DNA of 64,000 nt, from contig VCMS01000007.1 in NCBI GenBank assembly GCA_022539475.1, positions 89,011 through 153,010 of the forward strand. Reading direction: 5' to 3'. The notes under the pieces were generated by a model. That model did not search any database. It was given only the letters and a program-made list of their open reading frames with translations, and had not been told where the DNA came from. The position numbers and the translations under genes are program-made. Below, piece after piece: positions 41,302 through 51,432 of this stretch (position 1 is its first letter; each line of letters starts with the position of its first letter). Origin of the DNA: Gracilaria domingensis (Eukaryota; Rhodophyta; Florideophyceae; Gracilariales; Gracilariaceae).

Positions 41302-42285
41302 AGCAAAGCTCCTACTACTCCGGCAAAATGGCAAATCGGATCAAAATGCCGAGCCAATTCATCAAAATCAAATAATATCCTAGCATGTACCGCATTTTTG
41401 GCTGTCTATTGGCAATGTTCGGTTTTTTCAGAACCTCCCGCTTAAATATAGATTAGTCTAAAAACTCTCAAACAAGCAACGATACAAAAATATTTTCAAT
41501 TAAAAAATGCACCGTGTCACACGGCGCATTATGCATGGTTTTCGAAGACACCCTTTAGAAAAATCAACTTTTTCCAACAAATTAAAATTCAAGTAAAAAA
41601 AATAATCTGCTAAACCTTGATTCTGGCAATATGCTTCCTATTCATTCCACTAACAGCTTTCTACAAACAGATTACGTATCCATAACTGCCAACTTTCTGG
41701 AAGTATACAATGATTGCTCTTAATATCAAACATCAATAATCCGTGGTTTCTAAAATCAACTTTTCCTTTAAAAAAACCATGAAATTTTCATAAGTTTATC
41801 TCCATTATTTCGCAGAAAGTTTAATATTTTTGACATTATATTCCTTCTACAGTATCAGCGCAAAATTGCCTCAAACCTTACAGAAGTAAACTAAGACAAT
41901 ATTTTAAACATTCTCTTCCGCTTCTTTGTGATGTAGATCTTTTTCGAACTGTCTCTCGAAAAACCACAAAAGTTCTATTTTTCAGAGTTACAAACTCAAA
42001 AAGAAACAAATTTTTCTCCGAAGCTCCCAGATTGTTGAAGAGCAATGCCACAGTTCCTTTGTAGAGATGGCTACAGTACCATGCAAATTCAGCAGTTGTG
42101 CTGCTAAATAAAGTGTGAATGCTCTGTAACAGAACACTCACAGTTTACTAATTTAACGTAAAAAACATATTTTTAAAACAAAAGAAAGTCCGTTTTTTGT
42201 TTTCTCTTTAAAACAAAAATACATTTTAAGCGTTCGAGCCAAGGAGCTTTGCGCCATTTGTTTTGAAAAGACTTTCTCTCGAAGC
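41302..42285 (-). repeat. Dispersed repeat R1, copy 2 (inverted)
   Basis: About 984 bp, matching 370-1345 in reverse orientation throughout, with both hairpins at corresponding places (41506-41530 and 42115-42141). Copies 1 and 2 face each other across 40 kb. No coding capacity. Confidence 0.75.
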
Positions 42286-42768
42286 AATGATAAACGTTAC
42301 GAAACGTTTTTAGGAATCCAATTCGTTTCTAGATGGGTTGCGGACAATCGAAACACTTTGACGAATGTCAATAAATACCACTAGAACCTCTTTTTCTATG
42401 ATATCATTAGGGTTTGAATCTGCTTTACGCTATTCACGCCATGCGAAGGCTTTTAACCCATTAAATTAACCCAAGTCAAAAAGATCCTTTTTTTCGTAGT
42501 CTCACTAGTTTATGGCATCGTTAAGTGTGATTAATTATTGTAGCTTCTATTCTAGCCACTCACAGATCCTCTAAGTTCATTTAAAAAAGCGCGTCACTTT
42601 TACTGAGGCACTGAAAAACAATCTTCATAGTTTTAGACCCTATCTTCGAGGATCTATCTCTGACGTGTTGACATATCAAATCCAACCGATATGTTATCAC
42701 TCCGAGACATTCGTGTCCTTATTCTCCGCTAGGCATCGGACGATCTACTAGATAATTTTGTTTTTAGA
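42286..42768. other. AT-rich intergenic DNA
   Basis: No feature recognised. A pyrimidine tract plus TTTTTAG immediately precedes the MULE-like fragment and resembles a splice acceptor (about 42757-42767). Confidence 0.35.
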
Positions 42769-43032
42769 TTGTTGGACCCTCGCAACCACGATGACGAAGA
42801 AACCGAACATGAAGTCATGGACCAAAAATTAACCGCTGCAGAAAAGCGTACTGTCAAAGGCATTCTGATTACTATATCTCCACTTCTGCTTACTGTGAAG
42901 AAATATACTCAGCTCAATATTGAACGCACCACCCCAAAAGAAGTTTGCGACTTTTACGGTAGTCAGCACTACGTGATTAACAAGATTCTTACTCCTTCTT
43001 CTTTACTGTGGACAACAACTTCTAATTCCTAA
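42769..43032 (+). pseudogene. Fragment related to the N-terminus of the MULE fusion protein
   Basis: An 87-codon frame. It starts LDPRNHDDEETE, then LTAAEKRTVKGILITISPLLL, which parallels LDPRNESSGDEVDE and LTKAEINSITVMTKVISSFL at residues ~25-75 of the MULE protein. The match ends after about 60 residues; the rest is absent. It sits next to R1 copy 2 and just before the LINE. Probably the remnant of an older MULE. Confidence 0.55.
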
Positions 43033-43048
43033 GTTGTAGTAAAACTTT

Positions 43049-46000
43049 CTACAGAACGTTTTCTCTCTTTAAGAAGGCCAACGTTCTGTGCGGAAATTGT
43101 CTAATCATCTCTGGAAGGCTAAGATTTTGCCTTTCGGCCATTGGAGGTACTGTTTCTCGGCGTGAGGCGTTTGTCAGCGAGCAGCGCAGGACTACATGTT
43201 CCGCGTCTCTTTTGACATTTGCGCCACATACGCACCGTTCGATCCGTCCGTTAAGGTAAGAAGCTACTGGATGTAACCCTGGAACATGTCCCGTGTAGAA
43301 CTGTGACAGAATCACCTCCGCTTTTCGCATACCGACTTCGTTTTTCGACGATTGAGGCCAGTTCGTAAGAAGAGGCTAGAATTTTTCTCTGATTACAAAC
43401 TGGGCCTTCGCGTCTAGGAAATCGATTTGGACCGCAGTTTGGTCGCTCAACGGCAGTTTAAGTCCCGATTTAGCCAAAGAATCCACGCGTTTGTTGCGTG
43501 GAACTCCGCAGTGGCCAGGGATCCAGACGACATACACCGTGCAACGAGAGCTCAACGCATGGAGCGCATGTGCGAGCTGTTGGACATAGTGTTGTTGCTT
43601 TCTCAAGCTTCCTTGTAGCGCGAGAATGACTGATTGAGAGTCTGAAAAGATTCGTATTACTCCTTCAAACTGCGGCGGAATCTCCTTCAGTGAAGCCAGC
43701 ATCGCGAGTATCTCGGTTGTGTATGAGCAGACGTTGACCTCTCCGGGGAGAACCAGGCTCGTATTTGTGATTAGATTTTCGAGCAAGTCCAAAAGTCAAA
43801 GTCACTCAAAAAAATTCGTAGTCAGTCACATTTAGTCACATTTTCCTTGGTTCTTTCTCTAAGTGCGTTTGCTTAGAAATTAAATTTCGCTGCCCTTGGT
43901 CGGAGATATATAGGTATGTATGTCAATTTGCTTAGGCTCAAACAAGATATATTCGTTCTAAAGAATGTTATTATCAAACTTCAAATTTTAGAAAAGTTTT
44001 TAAAAATGAGCAAAACATTGAAAAAAACAGCAAAATCAATCAAACAAAGGAATATCTTAACAAATTGATAACTTTGTTTACTACATATAGTCAAAAATAA
44101 ACTTAAAGACTTAATTTGAAAACCATTTAGGCTACTATATTACACACGTGTAGGAAAATTAGTGGCTATGAATGTGACACGTATGTAAGTGGCCAAATGT
44201 ACTGCAAATGACTAAATGTGACTAGAACTTTATTGCATTTGCTAGTCAGTCACTAGTAACTTATTTTTTATTAAATCAGTCAGTCACAAATACGGGCCTG
44301 AGAAGAACGCCTTGCTTTCCAAGGGTTCCATCTGCGCACCAGATCTCAAATGCCGCTGCGTCTACGTTCGTGGGATTTAACAGTCGTACTTTGAGTTCGC
44401 CTCCGTCATCGTCGGTTACCTTTGTGCTGTCTGCGCTCAAGTCATATGCCATTTTAAAACCGTCATCGCAATGTATCCATAAGGATGGGCGCTTTCCTCT
44501 ACGCTCTGTGAAATGATCTACAGTGTCATTTTTGGTGTGCTCCTCACAGTAATACACTGTTCCACAGTACCACCCAGGATTCCATTCAACGGCTGCTCGT
44601 CTGCTCCGATTGTCCTTTCCAGAGTATGGACCCACCGATCCGTCACACCAGATATCCTAATCTCCTTTAGGGATGCTTTTGATGAGGTCTTCTGACTCTC
44701 TTCTCTGGACATCCAATGGATCTTCTTTGCTGCATGATGCAAGGAAGAAATTGATCTTAGTGAGATGAATGAGGCCCATCTCCGTTTGGCTTGGTGTGCG
44801 CAAGAGTTGGAGCAGGCCATGATCGGCGAGGTGTTTTTGTGCGAGCCTCTTCAACGTTGAGTATTTTTTTCACACTCTACTAGACGCCATTGTCATTAAT
44901 GACTTCTTCAATAGCGTATCAGTGTCATGGCGCATCGTTCTTTCATATAACAGGGCTGCTTTCTGTTCACCGACAGTTGTCCTTGTGGGCGCTTGGACTA
45001 GTTCCCTTAATCGGGTGATTTGTGTTGATGCAATGCACCCAGTCTGGATTCGTATGGCTTCGTTTCTAACACGTTCCAGTGATTGAATCGCTGACTGGGG
45101 TGCGTTGGGGATTACTGTTCCAGCCGCGTATGCTGCGATTGGTTCAGCGAGTTCTTTTTGCACTATCCCAATTGTTCTCCAGTCTGAGCCCCATGATTTG
45201 CCAGATAGAGATCGCATGACTCTGTTTCGGTGTCTATATTTCTGTACCACATTTTGTATGTGTGCTCTAAAGCTCAGACGGGAGGCAAGAAGAACGCCTA
45301 GGAACCGTGCGCACTCGCTAGGTTCGAGGTCGTACCCGCCAATATTCAGCTTATATTCACTCGCGTTCGCTTTCCACTTCTTGAGCGTGAATGGCGCCAC
45401 GACCGTCTTATTTGGATTCATTGTTATGTCATTTTCGCGGCAATAAGCGGACACTGCGTTTAGAGCGCGTTGGAGTTTTTGTCTGCATTCAGATGCAGAG
45501 GTTTCAGACACCCACATGACGGTGTCATCAGCGAACAGGTTGAGTTCTATGGAGCTCTCTGATCGTTGAATTATTTCCGGCATATCCTAGATGTAGGCAA
45601 TCCACAGTCCAGGAGAGAGTGTTCCTCCTTGGGGTAGTCCTTGTGGGATGAGTCTGTTCGCCGTTGTGTTGGAACTCCATCGACATCTCCATTGTCTGTC
45701 CATAACGAACCCGCGAATCCAATGCTATAGGTGGGGGGGCATTCCATTACGCTTAATTTGATCATCAACAGGTGGTGCGACACGCAATCGTAGGCCTTAG
45801 AAAAGTCGAATGGCAGTATATTTAGTTTAATGGTCGCAAAAAGCTGAGAGCGTTTGTTTTCTCTCGTCCCATGCGTTTCTGATGCTTTCTGAGATGCCGG
45901 CTACATGCTCCTCTGTGTTCCTTCCCATTCGAAACCCAGCTTGGTGTGGGGGGAGTTTTGGCTCCAACCATTCCATGAGTACTCGGTTTACCATCCTCTC

Positions 46001-46585
46001 AGCAATTCTGGCGATTACTGGGGCTAGTGATATTGGTCTGAACCTTCCGCGCGCTCCTGGTTTGGGAATGGGAATGAGGGTTGACAGCCTCCATTTCGTT
46101 GGGCATTCGCTACGATTGAGTGTCCGATTAATCAGTGCCAGCAATCTTTGTAACGAGTAGTTCGGCAAGTGTGTCATAAACGCTATCTCTACATCATCTG
46201 GCCCTGCTGCTTTGCTTTCATCCATCTCGGTTAGAGCATTGGCCAGGTGTGTCTCAAGGAAAACAATTGGTTCGGTATCTTCTACTTTCTTGTTACACCT
46301 TCTCAGGTGTTTTCTGTATTCCGTCGTTCGTTGTGTGTGTCGACCTAGAGGCGAGATGCAGATCCAAGAACTCTGAATACATACCTCTGGCAGGTGGGAT
46401 GTCAATGCAGATGGGGTATGCTTGAAAATGGATGGTGGCAGGGATGGAGAGAACAGTGTTAATGCACGTTGAGTTGCAAACACGCCAAATGTGTGAACGT
46501 TACTGGCATAAAGTCGAAAGAAAGGCATATGCGAAATGAAGTTGGTCGTAATTAGCGACGAGAGGTTACAACGTTTGCTTGTCAA
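43049..46585 (-). pseudogene. LINE (non-LTR retrotransposon) RT-RNase H remnant
   Basis: Minus-strand coding trace with several stops and shifts. 46585-45827: RT start with ESKAAGPDDVEI and PIPKPGARGRFRPISL. About 45650: LPQGGTLSP. 45583-44870: catalytic LFADDTVMWV and NPNKTVV. 44695-44276: region leading into RNase H with ADGTLGKQG. 43792-43376: RNase H continuation (EILAMLASL, IFSDSQSV, VVWIPGHCGVPRNK). 43330-43049: C-terminal Cys/His module (CVCGANVKRDAEHVVLRC). The upstream endonuclease is missing, i.e. 5' truncation near 46,585. Layout fits RNase H-bearing clades such as I/R1-like elements. Confidence 0.82.
43796..44285. mobile_element. MITE-like AT-rich insertion inside the LINE RNase H
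   Basis: About 490 bp without coding capacity separates the first RNase H motif from the rest. Imperfect inverted ends share GTCACATTTAGTCA (43830-43845 and, complementary, 44208-44222), and GTCAGTCAC occurs repeatedly at both sides. Borders are approximate because no clean target duplication was found. A 16-nt inverted match (43757-43772 / 44285-44300) also brackets it. Confidence 0.5.
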
Positions 46586-46663
46586 CTATAGTGAGCTGCA
46601 CTCGCATTCTTGAAATTTCAATGGGCTGATGTTTGACGAGTAAAAACATGTTCAGCAAACTTG
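46586..46663. other. Short gap
   Basis: Between the truncated LINE end and the next ORF; nothing recognised. Confidence 0.3.
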
Positions 46664-47231
46664 ATGGCGCTACGCACGGACAAAGGAACACTAACCTGGT
46701 TGCGTTCTGTGGGATTGAGCGTGATGGGACGCTACGACTTGCAAGCGGCGTTGGAGCTGATGCGCCTTTGCTCGGGGCTGAAAGTGCTGCGGATAGCGGA
46801 CGCTGAAGATGATGTGTGTGGATAAATGTTATTGGATGAGAGAGGTGATGAAGAAGGTCTCGCGCGTAGTGGCGGTACGAGAGGAAGGGTGTGTTATCCG
46901 GTTGCGAGTCATCGTTCCTACAGTTGGCGACAATTACAAAGCGTACTTGACGTCGAGAACCACCGCCCGACCGGCGACGTAGGTGACTACAGCAACCAAA
47001 GCACGCATTTTGGTTGGAAACTCATCAGTGCTCATAAAAGTGGCGAACATTACGCTACCTGCAACTGTGAGAAGCGTGGGCATCGTGGCGGATCGGACGA
47101 GCAGTACGTTTCTGAACTTGCTGCCACCCTCATCAGATGTGTTGGCCAAAGATGCGGCGGCATCGGGAGTGGGGCGCTTAGAAAAAGCGTTATGTGGGCT
47201 CAGGCGGAAGGGATTTGCGCAACAGGAGTGA
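46664..47231 (+). pseudogene. Decayed gene of unknown family
   Basis: ATG 46664 opens 53 codons (YDLQAALELMRLCSGLKVLR, helix-rich) to TAA 46823-46825. The same frame continues (SYSWRQLQSVLDVENHRP) until an extra T in a run at 47010-47013. After that the neighbouring frame is open to TGA 47229-47231 (VKVANITLPATV-type beta-rich text, then RLEKALCGLRRKG). In the second copy at 47581 the T run is one shorter and the frame is continuous, which supports real coding. No family recognised. Confidence 0.45.
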
Positions 47232-47466
47232 GCGTTATTATCAAGCAATGGATGCATGCGGCAATTAATGCGCGGAGCAATGGATGAATTGAGCAATAGA
47301 TGCATCGATCAATGGATGCGCGAGAGAAGGGAAGCCTCTGTCTGAGAATGAGATGATAGAGATAGGGTATTGACGTGCCGTTGTCGCACGCAAGACAATC
47401 AGGCAAACGCATTCACAGCAGGTAGAGCTTTCGGTAAATGAGAAGGGAGAGAACGTTATATTGACT
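46958..47466 (+). repeat. 0.5-kb direct duplication, copy 1
   Basis: Matches 47581-48086 with only four small length differences and no base substitution seen. It includes the 3' part of the decayed gene and 240 bp beyond. Confidence 0.9.
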
Positions 47467-47553
47467 ACGACTGCCACGCCGGGACAGCTTGAGAGCTGGG
47501 ATAGCGCCCTTTGGCAATCGGGTGGCTGAAAGTCTAGCCGTACCTTGACGTGG

Positions 47554-47580
<27 letters not shown>
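47467..47580 (+). mobile_element. 114-bp insertion ending in poly(A)
   Basis: Unique sequence between the two copies, ending in a 27-nt A run (29 including two A shared with the next copy). It looks like the tail of a polyadenylated, reverse-transcribed molecule with the long duplication as its flanks. Source unknown. Confidence 0.55.
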
Positions 47581-47584
<4 letters not shown>

Positions 47585-48086
47585 ACCGCCCGACCGGCGA
47601 CGTAGGTGACTACAGCAACCAAAGCACGCATTTGGTTGGAAACTCATCAGTGCTCATAAAAGTGGCGAACATTACGCTACCTGCAACTGTGAGAAGCGTG
47701 GGCATCGTGGCGGATCGGACGAGCAGTACGTTTCTGAACTTGCTGCCACCCTCATCAGATGTGTTGGCCAAAGATGCGGCGGCATCGGGAGTGGGGCGCT
47801 TAGAAAAAGCGTTATGTGGGCTCAGGCGGAAGGGATTTGCGCAACAGGAGTGAGCGTTATTATCAAGCAATGGATGCATGCGGCAATTAATGCGCGGAGC
47901 AATGGATGAATTGAGCAATAGATGCATCGATCAATGGGATGCGCGAGAGAAGGGAAGCCTCTGTCTGAGAATGAGATGATAGAGATAGGGTATTGACGTG
48001 CCGTTGTCGCACGCAAGACAATCAGGCAAACGCATTCACAGCAGGTAGAGCTTTCGGTAAATGAGAAGGAGAGAACGTTATTGACT
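47581..48086 (+). repeat. 0.5-kb direct duplication, copy 2
   Basis: Second copy, starting AACCACCGCCCGACC directly after the A run. It encodes the uninterrupted form of the beta-rich C-terminal segment (to 47853). Confidence 0.9.
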
Positions 48087-48634
48087 CCACCGTCCACGTC
48101 CAAAGACAGCAATGACTGGGTACCAACAAATTCAAGATCTGTAGTAGAAAAGGGGACCAGCGAGGCTCGCTCGCGGTAGAGAAGAAATGGCAAAGTGAAT
48201 GTTCGTGCAACGATCCAAATGGATTCCATGCTGATGCTGTGGGTTTATCGAGTAGATAAGGAAACGATCGTACCGCCGCGGTTTTTTCCGTCATAGTCTA
48301 TCTAATATCACTCCTATCGCAACGAAGACTGTTTACAAGTGACCCATGTGGAAGCCTGTCAGTATTGACGCAGCGACTTTACAGGAAAAGTTTGAACTTC
48401 TTCGTGCAAGGGAAAGGGGGAAGTACGGTTAGGGTAGAGTACGAATATGAGCACGTCCCAGAATTCAAGAAAACCTCAAAAGCAATGGTAGTAGATACGG
48501 GTCAATTACGGGACTAGTCTTGGTAAATTGAACATATGAAATTTAATTTACCCCGTACCTACTACGTATAGTCCCTACGCTCTCCATACTACCCCGTACA
48601 GTACCCGGAAATGTCACCTATGATTCTTCTAGGG
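48087..48634. other. Intergenic up to the truncated LTR
   Basis: No supported gene. Contains an inverted pair of short TAC/GTA-rich motifs (about 48421-48450 and 48552-48606). The 5' LTR of chromovirus B starts abruptly at 48635. Confidence 0.3.
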
Positions 48635-49064
48635 CGGACCGTTGTTTTACTCTTCCTCTCTTGCAGATTACTGCTTACCTATGTCAGGTGGTTTTTCCGT
48701 CTCTGTACAGAGTTACTGCCCCGTGCGCTTAATACACAACCCCCGTCTCCCGCCGCCGGGTCTGTTGCCGCTTCTCGCACGCCCCATCGAGAGTTCCTTC
48801 TCTAGCTTACCCTTCCTTTTCCACCTTTTACCTAGGTCTCACTCCGCTCTACCGTACCTTTCGTCTCCACCATTCCGTCACTTTTGCCGGACTCCTCTAT
48901 CAGGCTCGTTCACCCATCAATCTCCGTAGGTATTTCCTGTACCACGGACGATCTTACACCCGCACTATCCGTGTTCGGGGGATTCACTACTGGTTCTCCT
49001 CGTCTAGAGGGAAAGGACTCGAACGCCTTGAGAGACGATCCCATCCCTGGGATTTTGCTCTACA
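48635..49064 (+). repeat. Chromovirus B 5' LTR, 5'-truncated
   Basis: 430 bp aligning to 59649-60080, the 3' half of the other LTR, ending CTCTACA. The first ~540 bp, which should hold the promoter, are missing. The sequence just inside (AGTGATCTTCCGACTTAG) corresponds to the primer site AGTGGTCTCCCGACCTAG of element D. Confidence 0.9.
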
Positions 49065-49281
49065 AGTGATCTTCCGACTTAGAACGGGTTGGATTCTTTC
49101 TTTCGTTCTCGTTCTTGTCGAGGAGTTTCACGATTAGTGATCAATTGATTTTTGGGAAGCTACTGTAAAACAGTGGACTCTCTAGAGTGTTTTTTTTGTT
49201 TTTAGTTACTTATTCTTTGGAGTATCGAGACCTCTCCTTATTAATTTCATTTTACCGCTGTTCGGTACACCATGGCCTGGT

Positions 49282-51378
49282 TTGGCGCCACCTGCGCCGA
49301 ACTCTCGAAACGGTGTGGCCAGAGATGCTGGTGTGCCTCCGCCTAGGCCTACGCGTTCTCGCGCTTCCGTACCTGCAAGGTCGCCTGACAATGAACAGGT
49401 CCCGGAACCCCGGAGATCTTCTTCAGTCACGTCGGGTCCGATGGCCGCTTCTACGGCAGAAACTCCGCCCGTTACGGGTACTCCGGCCACGAGGAGACCA
49501 GACGATGTGGTTGAAACCCCTGGATACTCGTTCCTCGAGGTTAAACTGCGTGTCAGTCAGCTCGCGCAAAACTCGTTGTTCGAGGATCTGCAGTATCTCA
49601 GACGGAAGCTTGACCAAGCTGAAATCGGAGATCCGACCAATGACATTCGTGTCTTACGTCAGGACGTGAATTCCATTTTGGAAAGTCTGGGTGCACCAGC
49701 TGCTTTTGTTCAAGCTTACCATTCCTCTATTCAGGAGCATCGAGCTGAAATCGATCGCCTAACCACTCGGTTGTCTACTCTCGAAGAGATCATCCGGATG
49801 GATAACGCATCCGATGCGAAGAATGCTAAGGAAGAAGCTTCTAAGCGCTCGGCACGCCAGTCTCCGTATCACGGAAATCGACGATCCAAAAAGGAACTCC
49901 GTTACGACTCGGATTTGTCTAGTTCCAATTCTAGCGTTCGCTCTGCGAAATCTACTTCATCCAGTTCTTCGGACAGTGAGGAAGACCGAGAACGGTATGG
50001 GAGTCGATCCTTCGGAACGAAGTCGAAGGCTACATATGCCATTCAAGGAGTGATTCGCTCTCGCGAGAAAGATAGACGTCATCTTGGACTCAAGGAGTTG
50101 ATATCAACGAATCTTTTCTACAGGAAGCTGTTATCGTATCGTTATTACCGATTGGACGATTCATCGTCAAGTCGCACCTCGCGAAGCACCAGTAAGGTGA
50201 AGGACCACATCAGAGAACTGAATATCTTCTTTACGAAGATATTCGATGGCGAAGATCCAATTCTGGTACTGGACTTCCTGGCCCGCTTTGTGCAGGAAGC
50301 CGACATTCTCGGTATGAACGAGGCGCAAGCGTTTCTCGCTTTACCCTATTTTCTGTCAGGAATGGCTGAAGATCAGTTTAACTCGGTCCGAGTATCGTCC
50401 CATGCATCTGAGGGAGGTGTCAGTTGTTGGCCGGAAGCGGTCCAATACCTCCTGGGGTCCTATGCAAGAGGAAGCGCGATTCACAACTCGACGCTCGCTC
50501 TACGAGATACTAAACAGAAGACTGAAGAGACCGAAACGGTTTACTCAACTCGGTTGAACAAAGCGTTTCATCGCTGTGGAAATGTGTACTCCGCTCAGGA
50601 GAGATGCACGATGTTCGTAAATGGGTTGGACCCTTCTATCAAGGCTTTGGTGGCGCGATATCGCGAAGAGAAACGTAGGATTACGTATCTGGAATTGGTC
50701 CAGTACGCCCAGGCTGAAGACGAAGTCCTCCGTGCTCGGCGCCCGCCGAAACCCCGTCGCTCAAGGGCGTTGCTCGTCAACCAGTCATCTCCATCCCTTT
50801 CCTTGGAACGTGGAAACTCCGTGAACCCGGATCTGGATAACGTCCACTTCGTTGGAAGTGCTCCCGATTCGTACGGGTCTTCTGACATTCCGTCGTCGTC
50901 AACTCCGATCTCGGAAGGTGACCCCGCACTCTATATGGGAGGAACACGGGTACAGGCCGCTCCACTCGCTTACGCGACCAACGGCAGCCGTTTCTTACGC
51001 CCAGGAAGGGTGCATGCGCAACCGCAACGACGGCCAGATGGTAATCGATCTTTCGATAAGTCGGTGACGACCATCTGTCATATTTGTTACTGACCCGGTC
51101 ATATTGCACCTGTGTGCATGTTGCCCGCTCGGGAGTTACCGAAATTTATCGGGTGGTACGAGTCCTTGTCACCAGCTGACCGTGCTCGTGTTCCGAGTAA
51201 GAATTATGAAGAGCAAAGGGCCAAGTTTGGCAATCCTGTTACAGGACAGAACGTTCGAACTGAGCAACGTCGGAACCAGGCTGAACAGGTAACTGTGACC
51301 AACCCCAAACCCGAGAATTCTGTTTCCCAATCTGAGCAGAGTTTGCCGTCGCCGGCCAATCGCGCCCAGAAAAACTAA
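49282..51378 (+). pseudogene. gag: Chromovirus B Gag
   Basis: Frame of ~699 codons with one stop, TGA 51091-51093. No ATG is in phase at the position where element D has one (62519), so the start is lost. Layout: Pro/Arg-rich N-terminus, coiled coil (~95-180), Ser/Arg/Asp-rich linker (~190-250), capsid-type region (DPILVLDFLARFVQEADIL to TYLELVQYAQAEDEV) and a zinc knuckle. The TGA falls inside the knuckle CHICY*PGHIAPVC, where CGA would give a perfect CX2CX4HX4C. The frame ends CAG AAA AAC TAA. Confidence 0.88.
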
Positions 51379-51432
51379 ACTTAGGAGTTCCCCCTGCGGG
51401 AGGAGCGTCTCCTGAGCCGAAGTCGGAGACGC
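51369..51432 (+). promoter_or_regulatory. Probable -1 frameshift region of chromovirus B
   Basis: The gag terminus CAG AAA AAC TAA has G AAA AAC (51369-51375) where T1 has A AAA AAC, in the same phase against the stop. The pol frame is exactly -1. Downstream are a weak stem (about 51388-51404) and an 8-bp perfect stem GCGTCTCC/GGAGACGC (51405-51432). One base change from A to G would explain a weakened heptamer. Confidence 0.55.
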
